The notes beneath the pieces are model-generated. The model saw nothing but the letters and a program-made list of their open reading frames with translations, ran no database searches and was not told the origin of the DNA. From positions 2,874,501 to 2,938,500 of the forward strand of contig OX359189.1 of the NCBI GenBank assembly GCA_947172415.1: 64,000 nt of DNA. Reading direction: 5' to 3'. The stretch is from Chondrosia reniformis. Taxonomy: Eukaryota; Porifera; Demospongiae; Chondrillida; Chondrillidae. Below, in pieces: positions 47,201 to 57,880 of the stretch (position 1 is its first letter; the number at the start of each line of letters is the position of its first letter). Made by a program: the position numbers and the translations under genes.

Positions 47201-49241
47201 ATGTCAAGCGCAAGTTCACTACTTTACTTTTCCGAACAACCTACTGATGGGTCTTCTCTAGAAATCACGAATTGTATTGGCAAAGGGGCCTATGGAAGTG
47301 TTCATGAAGCGAAACTAACTACCGTCGAGACTGTAGCTGTTAAGAAGATGCATGAAGTCTTACTAGAGGCAGCTAGCGAAAGGAGAGAAGACATTGATCA
47401 CGTATTGCGAGAATTCAGAAAGGAGTGCGAAATTTTGCAGTCAATAGATCATCCTAACATAGTTAAATTTATGGGTATCTACTTCGATAAGGCGACACGG
47501 GAGCCGCTCCTCGTCATGGAGAGAATGAAGGAAAACTTGAGGGATTTCATAAAGCACGAGGAATCCCGATTGAATACAGCAAAACAGCTTCAAATTTGTT
47601 TCCAAATCTCTGCGGGATTGCGCTATCTCCATCAGCATAAGCCTCAAATTGTACATCGCGACATTACTGACAAGAATATTCTGATTAATGAAAAGGGTGA
47701 AATTAAAGTTGCTGATTTTGGCCAAGCAAAATATCGTCCAGATAAAACTGCTTATTTAAAGACGAAAGCTCCTGGTGCAATCCCATTCATGCCTCCCGAG
47801 GTTCTCCATGAGAAACCGCGATATACTGATAAGATGGATGTGTTCTCATTCGGAGTACTGATGCTAGAAATAGCCAGTCTACGGGAACCATTACCAAATC
47901 TTTTTGGTATAGGTACGACTTCTGAGAAGATTCGCAGAAAGGGTGACCTCGATCACTTAAAAGATGATCATCCTTTAAAACCTCTGATACTGAAGTGTCT
48001 GGAAGATGATCCAGCCCGTAGACCAAATATGACATTCGTACACTTTTTTCTCAGATCACTTGTAGAAGGCAACAGTGATGTGCAAACTAAACATGCTCAG
48101 ACAATTCAGGTACATGCATATAGATATTGAATAGCACTCATAAGAGCCATATATATGTTTGCCACATCCATATATAGTTATGTGCTATTTATAGCTAATT
48201 TCATGAAACTCTTAAAACTTGATTGTTTTTAATTCCAATTCACTTATAATTCCTTATTAAAAATGATCGATATTTACTTTTTATTTTCATTTATAGGCAC
48301 CGGCCAAGAAACCAATTCAGCTGGTAAGTTTGCCATTGCCAGACTTACTAACAGCAACTGCCTGGGCTACTGCACTCTTCCACGATAAGAAAGTGTTTGT
48401 CTGTGGTGGTGCATTGAACACAGTACTGCAAGTATTTGAATTCAAAAGCAACTCCTGGAAGACCCTACCTTCTCTCCCCCAATTGAGCAGCCAAGCAACC
48501 ATTGTCGATGGAAATCTAACCCTCATCGGTGGCCTAGATTCTGTGACACGAAAAACAACCAATAAAGTAAGCACCTTAGTAGATGATCAATGGCAGATTG
48601 TATATCCTAAATTACATTCAGCAAGGCTAAGACCTGGAGTTGTGCATGAAAATGAATTCTTAATAGTAGCTGGAGGGAAAGCAAAGAATGGATTAACGGC
48701 CTTGGATACCATAGAGATCTTGGATGTTACTAAGAAAAACAAAAAGTGGGTAATTTTCAATAATTTAAAGTTACCACAACCACTGATGGATATAAACTTT
48801 GCTTGTTTCAATGGCTCTTTATTCATCTGTGGTGCTTCTATTGTTGACGGGATAACTATCAAAGACTCCTGGAGATTGCCATGGAAGTCAATAGAACAAT
48901 CTCTTATTTCAGGTGATTTTAAGGGTATAGATTCACAGCCCATTCTTTGGCAACCGATTGAAAGAGTACCTTACTTACATTCATATCTCCTGTCATACAA
49001 GACACCTGTACTGATTGGTGGAAGAGAAAGCAGGACTCCTAACCCAACTTCTGATATTCATATGTATGATCAAAAGGGAGACAAGTGGGAGAAAATTGGC
49101 GACTTAGAAGTGTCACGGGTACGTACATGTGCAGCTATGATTGGAAATAGCTCTTTTCTTGTGTGTGGAGGCTACAGTGATCCAAACAATTGTAATGGGA
49201 CACTCATTAAGACTGCAGAATTAGTTACAATCATACCCTGA
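47201..49241 (+). CDS. protein kinase-kelch fusion 1, two exons, 617 aa
   Basis: Exon 1 (47201-48109) codes a complete kinase domain and exon 2 (48297-49241) a kelch-type beta-propeller; both are phase 0. Kinase landmarks: GKGAYGSV (27-34), VAVK Lys48, alpha-C Glu75 in FRKECEIL, HRD Asp154 in VHRDITDKN, DFG Asp172 in VADFGQAK, PPEVL, DVFSFGVLMLEI. The catalytic loop is HRDITDKN, not HRDLKPEN or HRDLAARN; Asp and Asn are kept, so activity is likely, with tyrosine-kinase-like (TKL) affinity. From about residue 304, kelch blades are seen as VFVCGG, LTLIGG, FLIVAGG, SLFICGA, PVLIGG and FLVCGG, with W residues closing blades. No membrane segment. Kelch propellers usually bind partner proteins. I know no standard vertebrate counterpart. 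The 3' half is duplicated at 61678. Confidence 0.88.
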
Positions 49242-49379
49242 GTGGCTTTTGTAACTTTGTTGAATTCCCATGATTGTATACTGCACTCAGCCATTTTATT
49301 TTTGCACCTATTATTGTTTTCACTTTTAATATATGGCTTCCTGTTCGTTACCATAATGTATGCAGTGCAATATATAGGT

Positions 49380-49385
49380 AATAAA
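49380..49385 (+). terminator. poly(A) signal of kinase-kelch 1 (AATAAA)
   Basis: AATAAA lies 139 bp after the stop codon. It is also the point where copies 1 and 2 of the duplication diverge (873-bp length difference). Confidence 0.5.
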
Positions 49386-49635
49386 TATTGTATAATGTAT
49401 ATATAATTATAATGTAATTAATGTACATACACATCGATTATTCATAGATTTACCCAGCTCTCCTGTGGTTGATGGTGGCCAGTGACCCATTGGTTAAGAT
49501 GGCCCCTCCCACTGGAAATGGGCTGGGTCTTGATTATCAGCTTGTACTGACGAAGAGAATCACCACTGATTAAGAATGTAAACCAATTATTAGTTGTAGT
49601 TAACTTAAGAGGGAGAGCAAGGGGGCATTGCTGTG

Positions 49636-49740
49636 GCAGTTGTAGCTCAGTGGCAGAGCAACTGGAGGTCATAACCAGCTGTCCTGGGTTTGATTCCCAG
49701 CAATTGCTTCTTTCGTGTTTTTCCCTCTTTATGATGTTTG
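49636..49740 (+). mobile_element. tRNA-derived SINE-like sequence, copy 2
   Basis: 49636-49707 folds as a tRNA: acceptor GCAGTTG/CAATTGC, D stem GCTC/GAGC, T arm CTGGG-TTTGATT-CCCAG, with A box TAGCTCAGTGGCAGAGC and B box GGTTTGATTCC. The anticodon arm is imperfect (CTGGA/ACCAG has an A-A pair and position 33 is not T), so a working tRNA is doubtful. The tail TTCTTTCGTGTTTTTCCCTC resembles the tail of the copy at 42345. Confidence 0.55.
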
Positions 49741-50549
49741 ATTGATTATTACTTGTGGTTTGATTATCACATCGATTATACATACAGTATGAACCATGGA
49801 AGGTTCTATGCAAAACATTTAGATAAGCATTCAATTGTCATATGCATGAAAAAGTAATTCAAGTTAAAAAACTCATGGGGTTTCTGCCCCCAATACTCAA
49901 ATTACTTGGACACTTGGAGACAGAATGCAAATCTTTAGGTAAATCCTTAATCATTTCAATGGAGTTACTGTTCATTAGGTAATTCCTATTATAGTGCATT
50001 CTTTGGTTTGCAATTGCATTTTATGGTTGAGGAGGTAGCAGCCTATCTTGGTATATGTACTCAAGTTGTTGTCCTGGAAGGTTCTTAATCCCCATATGAG
50101 GAGGCTATATCTAGTTTTGCTAAGTGTATTTATTGTTAAATTACATTACTGTATAGCTATCTACGTACGTATTCAGTGGGGACTATAGGCAGTAGTCAAC
50201 TACAGTAGAACCTTTGGTAGAAATAGAAGTGAAGTTATTCCCCCTATTGTTACAATTATTTGACCTACCATTAGTATGCAACGATTTTGTGTTTTCCAGA
50301 AGTTCAGAAGTCTGAGCATGGTCAACCATGTGGTGTGTATCTTGTAATGGGTCCTTAGTGAGCCTCATCTAGCATTAAAATCACCACATATAATGAGATT
50401 TTCCTACATGTTGAAGAGAGATAAGGGAATCAAAGAATTCAGCAGCTGCAGATGTGTCACCCCTACATCATCCAATAGGGAGTAGGTAAGCAACACACAG
50501 AAAACTGGTTTTGATGCCTTAGGTTGGCATGACTACAGTTGTGCCTCTC

Positions 50550-51000
50550 TGGCTGATTATGAGGTGTCAGGGGAACAACTCAGGGAGAAGGTGAGGAGTG
50601 TGGTGTGCAGGTGTGTGGAGAAAGATTGGGCTGAAGATCTTGGCAGCAAACCCAAGCTCTGCATGCGTTTTGAATTCTGTATGGGTGAACGGTTTTGATG
50701 GTAGCCTAGGTGTTGGAAAGTGAGGGAGTAGAGCCATAGGAGAGTCCTGATGATACTGAGAGGTGGAACGGTCCCTTTCCAGATTGAAACTGGCAGATGG
50801 AAGGGTGTACCTCGAGAATAGAGAGTGTAGGACGCATGAGGAAGTGGAAGACTGCAATCATTGGTTGATATGGTATCCTATAGGTGGGAGCCAGAAAGAC
50901 GACCTCTTTTGACTAGTGTTGAAGAAAGGCTTCCGAAATTTTGCATCGATCCTTAACTGGCACAGACCTAGCATGTGAAGACCGTGGGATTGCCCAGCTG
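50550..51000 (+). pseudogene. non-LTR retrotransposon C-terminal (zinc-knuckle-like) remnant
   Basis: One frame reads ILRGGTVPFQIETGRWKGVP and, after a one-base shift, NRECRTHEEVEDCNHWLIWY. This matches the 'R.GT..L.IETGRW....R.C..C....VED..H.L..CP' pattern at the C-terminus of many non-LTR retrotransposon ORF2 proteins. It has multiple stops and a frameshift and is dead. It is copied at 62640-63090 by the segmental duplication. Confidence 0.5.
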
Positions 51001-51820
51001 ATCTACTTAATGTGGACTGCAAGATTTGACTGATTCAGCCTGACTGTATTTGTGGACTATATTTATGGTGTGGATGTGTGTACCTGACAGTGTCTGTACC
51101 CAAGTGCTGTTATTGTGCACTTTAATATTAATTAATTAATTAATAATATAAATTTATTATTTTTTGAACTACTGCGATTTAAGAGCACATGCTCCATGTA
51201 TATGGTAATGGGCTGTCACGTCATACATAATCTGCTTTCCAGTGTTAAGTTCACACTTTCGCGTTATCATCTTCTCAAGGAGTTATATACGTATATAAAC
51301 AATGCTAATTGACACAGTCCCCGACTTCCGTATAGGAAAACTCCCAGACCCTAGTCTCCAAGTGAGTTATTATGCAATAGCAAAAGCAGAGAATATAGGG
51401 TCTGGCCACACGAGAGTCAGTCCTAAGAGAGTAACTACCGTACTCTCTAATATGGTTGGTGTGAAAGAGTAGGGAGTATTTGTTGTGAACATTGTACTGA
51501 TAGATGATTGATCTATTGAGCATCAATAGCATAAATATTTAATGACTTTTTGACTCAGAGATCTAGATCTTCATCAGCAATATGATGATGCTGTATACGT
51601 AGATGCTAAATGTATCATGATCATCTTAGACTAACTACTATTACATATATTTGATGTGTACGCATAAGTACATATGTTGATAATAGGTTGATAAAAAGTA
51701 GTAACTATTATAATTTATCAATGGTTACATTATTACATACGTATTTCTAACTTAAAAAGTAATCAGTTAATTAATCATCACACACATGAGGCACATGCAT
51801 GTTTTACAGCTTATATTGTT

Positions 51821-54800
51821 TTAGTAAGTAATGTGTAAAAGTATATTTGCAATTTCCTGATGAACATTATGATCTTGAGAGGTATTTTGAAGCACTTCAC
51901 AAAGTTTTTCAACACTGTATAGTGTACCACTATTCATCAAGTGACGTAGGAAGAGTTGATTAGCTTCCAGTTTGCTTCTACTCATTAATATCTCTTCATA
52001 AGTCTGTTCATTTATCAGTGGGTTTCCATCCACTCCTTCAAAGAGCTTATCAGCAATCTTAGGCACATTAAGATTTTCCAAAAGAAAATTCCAGTAACAG
52101 CACCTCAAAGTTTCTTTCCACTTGTTCATAGCTATATTATATATTTATAAGGCAAGTATATTAACAATCATTTTGAATATATCATGCAATTAATTAGCAA
52201 TAAAAATAACTGTATGAAACTTATTTTTGGCGTGTCAATTTACCTTTTTGAATTGAAAACATCTTTTATAATTTTTAGACTGGAATTAACCATTCAAAAG
52301 ACAAATATTAAATGCTGGCTAAGTATATCCTTTATTTTTACTCTGTGAAGAAAATACATAATACATTTTCTTGTTTTTCCTATAAAGATTACAAATTTTC
52401 TACTACCACTCTGGTGCAAATATTATACAACCAATTTTTATTTTTTATTTACCATTGCAATATAATTGTACTGACTGGTCTTGCTACAATTTTTCTCTAT
52501 ATACATACCATCAATTATCTTTAATTAAGCTCAATATACGCATATGACCACTATACCAGTATACATATTATTTAATTCATGATCAGTATACTTTTTGTTT
52601 GCTCCAAAACTACTCCTAAACTACCGAACCAAACATAACCCAACGTTCACAGATTATGGCTAACTACGTACCTGGAAAGTGCCCTTTTTAATTGGAGAGT
52701 CAAAGACGCCCACGTCCTATCAAAACTTATAATATAATATATAGTTATATGATCTTGAACAAACTAACCAACAAAATCATAGACTTTTTCAGCAAGACAT
52801 TGGTGATTATCGTCTTTTTGATCATCTTTTAGCATTTTAGCTAATTTTAATAGCTCTTTAAAGTAGTGCAGACTTTCCAGGATAGTGTCTGTAAATTGGT
52901 TGGTATTCTCTTGCAAACTGTCCTGATTTAGTTTGCTCAGTTCCTTCTCAGATGGTTGATGACCTTTGCATCAACAAGGACAGGGGCTATTCTTCTGAAA
53001 TCACATTTCTTTATCAAATCACGATTTTCTTTCAAGAATGAGCCCCATGATAGTGCTACAAATGATATAGGTATATCTTGTACATCATAACAGGATATAT
53101 ATATATATATATATATGCATACAGAAAAAGCATTCACTTAACATAGCATGCATGCATTGTACATATTAGTCCACTTTTAATTAAAATATAATATTGCATG
53201 CTAAATGTAGATTGATTGACTTACATGTATACAATTCTTAATTACTTATTGCAATATACCTATACGTATAATCTTTTTAATTAAATTTTTCATGACAGTG
53301 TACAAACATATTATGGATATTACATAGTTAGATATAGATTTACGTACTTGCTAGCATAATATCATAACCTATTCTTTCAACTGCTTCATCTGAAGGATAA
53401 GATTTTCTGTCAGTCCTCCAGAATGTAGAACCAAGATCACCATAAACAGTATGAAGAACAAAAGATAAATCAAGAATCAGCCAGTTATTGCCCTCAACTT
53501 CTTGGTCTTGGATATACAGAGCATTTCTTTTCTTAGCCAGATCAATGCAAATACATTTAGCTGATGGATATTCAATAGGTAAATCACTTTTATTTGTTAT
53601 CAGCCAAACTTCTAAGTCACTTAATTTTATGGCAGGAACTCTTGTCAATTCAGACTCTTTTAGGTGTGAAACTATCCAGTTTAAATTATATAGTTCTTGT
53701 GCATTACAGGGTGATTGATTTTTAATATGTTTGCATATTGCTTTAATCCCAGATGAATCAAATCGTCTGCAATCAAGTACACATGGATCTACTAATTGAA
53801 TGTAATTTGGTAGCTTTGGAAGTGCATCAATGCAACTCTTCAAATTGCGTTTTAATGATGTTTTAGTGACTGTACATATCTCAAATATTGAAGAAAGGTA
53901 ACTACCTACCACTAATACTTCAACATTCTGTTCCAAAACTATTTCATTAAACTCTATTTGACTAATCCATTTTTCTAGTTGCTGATTGATTGCCTTTTTT
54001 GCATCTACTACTATTAGAAAAGTTATCAACCTTCCACTTGTTAGCAAAGCTTTTAGAAATGGCTCATGAGCTTTTAAGTAGGAATCGTGTCCATTAAAAT
54101 CAAAAAAAGTCACCTTTCCCATCCTTTTACTTTCAGCTTGCACAACATCAATTCCAAATGTACATTTAATTGTTTTAAACATGGTAAACCAATGTGATGT
54201 GAATCCTGCATTTTTTAGCCAAGTAATTAGAGTGCTTTTGCCGCATTCTTTGTCTCCCATAACTACCACAAATGTTCTTTCATCAAAGGAGCAGCTGTCA
54301 TCATGGTGTTGGATGACAGATTTGAGGTGTGGTCTTGCATAATCTAATGGTGTATTGGAAGCTTTATCTCGCTTTTGAGTCAAACATCCACCAGCTTTCA
54401 TGAGTAAAAGGCAGCTGTCCAATTCATTACTAATGATAGCCCAATGTAATGCTGTACGGCCAAACATAGAATCAGGCAAATTGGGGTTTGCTCCATGCAA
54501 AATCAGCAGTTTTACAATTTGATCATGTCCACGTCTTGCCGCCTCCATCAATGGAATGCCTGTTTCTTGGCCATTTTCGTCTATCCCATTTGATTTACTT
54601 CCTTTTTCTAGTAGAATTTTTGCTACATCCAATTTCCCATAAAAACAAGCATATTCCAGTGCAGTAGTCAAATCTTCTCCCTTTATAATATTATCCACTG
54701 GAGCTTCTTTTTTTATAAGTGCTTTTACCAAATTAACATTTCCGTTTTGTGTTGCAATTATTAATGGAGTCTTCCATTCACCATCATCTATGATTTTAGT

Positions 54801-55948
54801 ATTTAGATCATTACTGTTTTTGAAGAAGTCAAGAACATTAACATTTCCAGATTTAAGTAAATGTAGCTGCTGCTGAGCTTTTCTGTCATTTACCCAAGTG
54901 CGGGCGTCTTTTGATGAATTAGAAGATCCTTTTATATAATTCCAAAAACTTTGAAAAGTATTTTCACGTTGGTACTCATTGGTAGAAGCAATAATTATAA
55001 GTGCAGTTATAATACAATTATTAAAGAGTAAGTAAGAAAGAGATATCATTAGTACTGTTGACTCTGTAAATATTTCTGTAAAATATGGTAATACCAATGG
55101 ACATAAACCAAATAAAATGAAAAGCATGGTCCTTGATACTTCAACAATAAGGAGACCCTTTACTCGAAGGTTTCCTGAATCTATATTTGATTTGAGCTTT
55201 CTAATTGGAGAATTATTTAGTTTTGATAATTTCATAAAGGATCTTAATATTCTGCTTAGTAAATTTATAAACTTCAAGCCAAAAAGAAGTGCAAACAGAA
55301 TAACAAGCTGTGGAAATGACCAAATACAAATTCCAAGGTCTTGATTGAAGTAAGGAAATGCAAATGGAAATATTAGACTGATCAATAAAGCAAAAGTTAA
55401 AGGGACCATTATAAAAGTGGCAACAAAAGCAAAGGCACATAGATGGTTACGCTTACTATAGAAATGTGAGAACTTAATAGATGAATAAAAGTCAACTTGC
55501 AAAACTGCCACTACCACCTGTATTACTATTAAAACTGACTGAAAAAATATAATATAAAAGCACACATTTTGACGTTGACAGTTTGTAAATCCAAAAATCC
55601 AATTGCCGACTAAAAGTGTTATTTTTTGAAAAATGCCAAATATCATGGTGAGAGCAAAGACTGTGAATATGTAAAGAGCATGAACCAATCCTTGTGCTTT
55701 CTGAAAGGTGTTCTTTTGGCATGCAAGATAACAGATTACAAAACTAATGACACAACCAATCAATAAAATGGACATACATAGATAGAAAAAAATGTGCCAT
55801 ATCCAGATTCACTAACTGACCATATGTCTGGAGTTAGCTGGTCTTCGTAGGGATAGGAGTTGTTGCCTACTTTAACAAATGGAAAGCAGAATTGGGAGAG
55901 GTTAGTTGGAATGTATCCCTTGGCATCATAGATCTCTTGATTCTCCAT
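51821..55948 (-). CDS. seven-membrane-helix / ankyrin / Roc-like GTPase / CARD receptor-like protein, three exons, about 1,066 aa, two frameshifts
   Basis: Minus-strand exons 55948-53348, 53055-52769 and 52131-51821; splice phases agree. An N-terminal segment (MENQEIYDAKGYIPTNLSQF...) has N-glycosylation sequons NLS and NNS, so is probably outside the cell. Counting from the Met at 55775, seven hydrophobic helices lie at about 1-18, 29-50, 70-94, 112-140, 148-171, 206-232 and 240-264. Then come four ankyrin repeats (about 333-480), a Roc-like GTPase with P-loop GDKECGKS (507-514), switch FFDFNGHDS (DxxG) and a G4-position VLVVGSY, then a COR-like stretch, and finally death-fold segments: SFLKENRDLIKKCDF in exon 2 and a CARD-like NFLLENLNVPKIADKLFEG..FLRHLMNSGT in exon 3. 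Single-base losses at a T7 run (about 55786) and near 52952 break the frame. DAPK1 shares ankyrin-Roc-COR-death order, but has a kinase and no membrane helices. Confidence 0.75.
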
Positions 55949-56644
55949 TAAAAGTAGAGTTTCAGTTATCTTTTCCAGGAAAGGTTTATTTGGAGTATAT
56001 AAGCTTCTTCAAATTTTGAATATTAAACTTTAACCAAATGTGAGCTGAATCTAATCATGGCCAGTATTTTATAATCCTTTTATAATGATCTTGAACATAG
56101 GTATTTCTATATACGTATATTAGATTAATTGGCCATGCAATTAAGTCTATACTGTACGTAGCTATATAGATCATACGTACGTATATACATACTGTATATA
56201 CTTGCATAGGATCAAATCTCAGGTTTTATATATATGGCATGAAACCTATTTGAAACTTCTTGAACAGCCAGGTTTCAAAAGGTGCTCAAGTGTGCACTAA
56301 TAGAATAATATTTAAGACTTTAACTTTTTAACAGCCCCCTTCCCATGTTTATACTTTCATACTTTTGAAACCTGACAGTTCAAAAGAGTTTCATGCTATC
56401 TGAAACCTGACACTTGATCCTGTGATGAATATGTATGTATACAAAATAAGGTTTCGTAATATTTGTGTACATTTCAAGGATCACATTGAGTATAAATGCA
56501 TTTTCTTTTTCTTTTTCACAAAAGAGTACAATTATTAGCAATGACTGCAGCTATAATCAATTTCTTGTATATCAATTTACTACCTTTTTGTTGACATTAA
56601 GCTTTGACATGATCAGTTTTTTCTGTCAAAATTCCTGTACTCAG
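55949..56644. other. intergenic region with a MITE
   Basis: The 5' flank of the receptor-like gene (minus) and the upstream side of the exon at 56645 (plus). It contains the MITE at 56209-56420 and TACGTA tracts near 56108 and 56174. No first exon for the plus-strand gene at 56645 could be found here. Confidence 0.55.
56209..56420. mobile_element. MITE with GGATCAA inverted repeats
   Basis: The left end is GGATCAAATCTCAGGTTT, then GGCATGAAAC. The right end GTTTCATGCTATCTGAAACC then TGACACTTGATCC is its reverse complement with few mismatches. The interior repeats CAGGTTTCAAAAGG and CTTTTGAAACCTGACAG as a second nested pair. Confidence 0.7.
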
Positions 56645-57343
56645 CGTTCTGTCCTGCCTGTACTCAGCGAGACAGATAAGCCAGACGAGAAGAAGCTGGA
56701 TAAACTAGTAGAGTTTGAGCACCATCTGGAGGATCCCTCTGATGTTGTCAGTGGAGAAGAAACTAGTCAGAAACATGCTTTATTACCTTCTGCAAATCCT
56801 ACTGGAAAGAAGAGCTCTGATTCCAGTCAACCTAGCGTACAGTCATCATTGTTGGAGGACATGGGTCCTAGTGTGGAAGGTTTACCAGACCTTCTAGAAC
56901 CATCTCCCTCTTCAAGTACCTCCAATGTGGGTACGTTAGATTATTCAGAGACTAGACAGCCTATTGCATCACCTCCAGCTGTGACTGATCTTCAGGATGT
57001 TGACCTGGCACTCCCGGCTAAGGGGAGTAGGAATGGAGGTGAGACACTGGACGGGCTACCTCTCCCTTCCCATCCCAACTCTATACAGACTAGTCACAGT
57101 GATCCTTCTACTTTACCAGTTGGCTTACTGCATCAAAGTGAGTTGTGTAGTCACATGACTATCATGTGACTACTCTGTTCCTTTTTATTGAATATAACCA
57201 GGTGGAGAAGAGACTATGCAACCTTTGGACCTTGTGGGGACAATGGAAAGTGAGTTTAGATTAGTTGGTGATACCTTTGTAATTAAAATGTTTTTCTTTA
57301 TTTCTTCTTTTTAGATGAAAATGAAAATGGAACTGTTCACTGA
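56645..57343 (+). CDS. 3' exons of an unidentified acidic, Ser/Pro-rich protein (5' part missing)
   Basis: Three exons with matching phases: 56645-57137 (or from 56668 using the second acceptor), 57202-57249 and 57315-57343, ending NENENGTVH and TGA. The encoded tail is hydrophilic: ETDKPDEKKLDKLVEFEHHL, then Ser/Pro/Leu-rich low-complexity with SSLLEDMGPS, LPDLLEPSPSSSTS and DLQDVDLALPAKGS. It looks like a disordered C-terminus. No upstream exon is seen before the oppositely oriented receptor-like gene. It might belong with the LRR exon at 61178, as the tail of a PPP1R37-like protein, but that exon lies on the wrong side. Identity open. Confidence 0.55.
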
Positions 57344-57880
57344 TTATTGCACATTTAATTATTGTCTGTACATGTTTACATGTGAGAAATTAAATGATTA
57401 ATTGTATTGTATAAACTACATAATTTGTAATCTTGAGAGGTCTATTGTGGCAATTTAATATACCGCAAATCTATAATCCCTGAATATTAAAAATGTTCTA
57501 CAAAGATGTAGGAATGGTACAAATAGTACAGAAACAAGAAGTGATGTTACACAGTAAAACATTAGCATGAATCATAAACCAAGGCCTAGGTGTTGCAACA
57601 TATCTACTCTCTGATATGATAGGCGAATAGCTAAACAATCACATATTGCTCAATGTCTAGCTAAAGAAGAATGCAGTAAAACATAGACCATAGTCGCGTG
57701 ATGACATGTGCAACACTCCCACTCGGAAGGGCTCACTCGGAAGGTATGGCTGAAGTGTTTACAGATCGAATTCTAGATAGTTTACATTACACAAGTAGGC
57801 GACTACAAAGGAATGCATACACACATGATATCTTGTACAACGCTTCCACTCTCGTATACAGTATGGCTAGATATAGCTAG
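57344..57880. promoter_or_regulatory. 5' flank of kinase-kelch 2
   Basis: It contains a 60-codon frame from 57698 that runs in the same frame into the TAG at 57878-57880, immediately before the ATG at 57881. It is either an upstream ORF or an interrupted N-terminal extension. No other feature is seen. Confidence 0.4.

Larger units (their letters stand above)
49242..51820. other. 2.6-kb intergenic region with SINE and retroelement relics
   Basis: It holds the kinase-kelch 1 3' UTR with AATAAA at 49380-49385, a tRNA-derived SINE (49636-49740), and a decayed non-LTR retrotransposon piece (50550-51000). The rest (about 49790-50500 and 51120-51820) shows no gene. Most of it is present again at 62189-63909. 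Confidence 0.65.

Noticed and set aside
48587..48943. Minus-strand open frame of 118 codons over the kelch exon
   Set aside because: It is a shadow of the kinase-kelch 1 coding strand.
49636..49707. Functional tRNA gene
   Set aside because: Acceptor, D and T arms fit, but the anticodon stem has a mismatch, T33 is missing and the tail is shared with another SINE-like copy.
50567..50857. Minus-strand open frame of 96 codons, present twice (also 62656-62946)
   Set aside because: Its conservation only reflects the recent duplication; the plus strand carries retrotransposon protein remnants instead.
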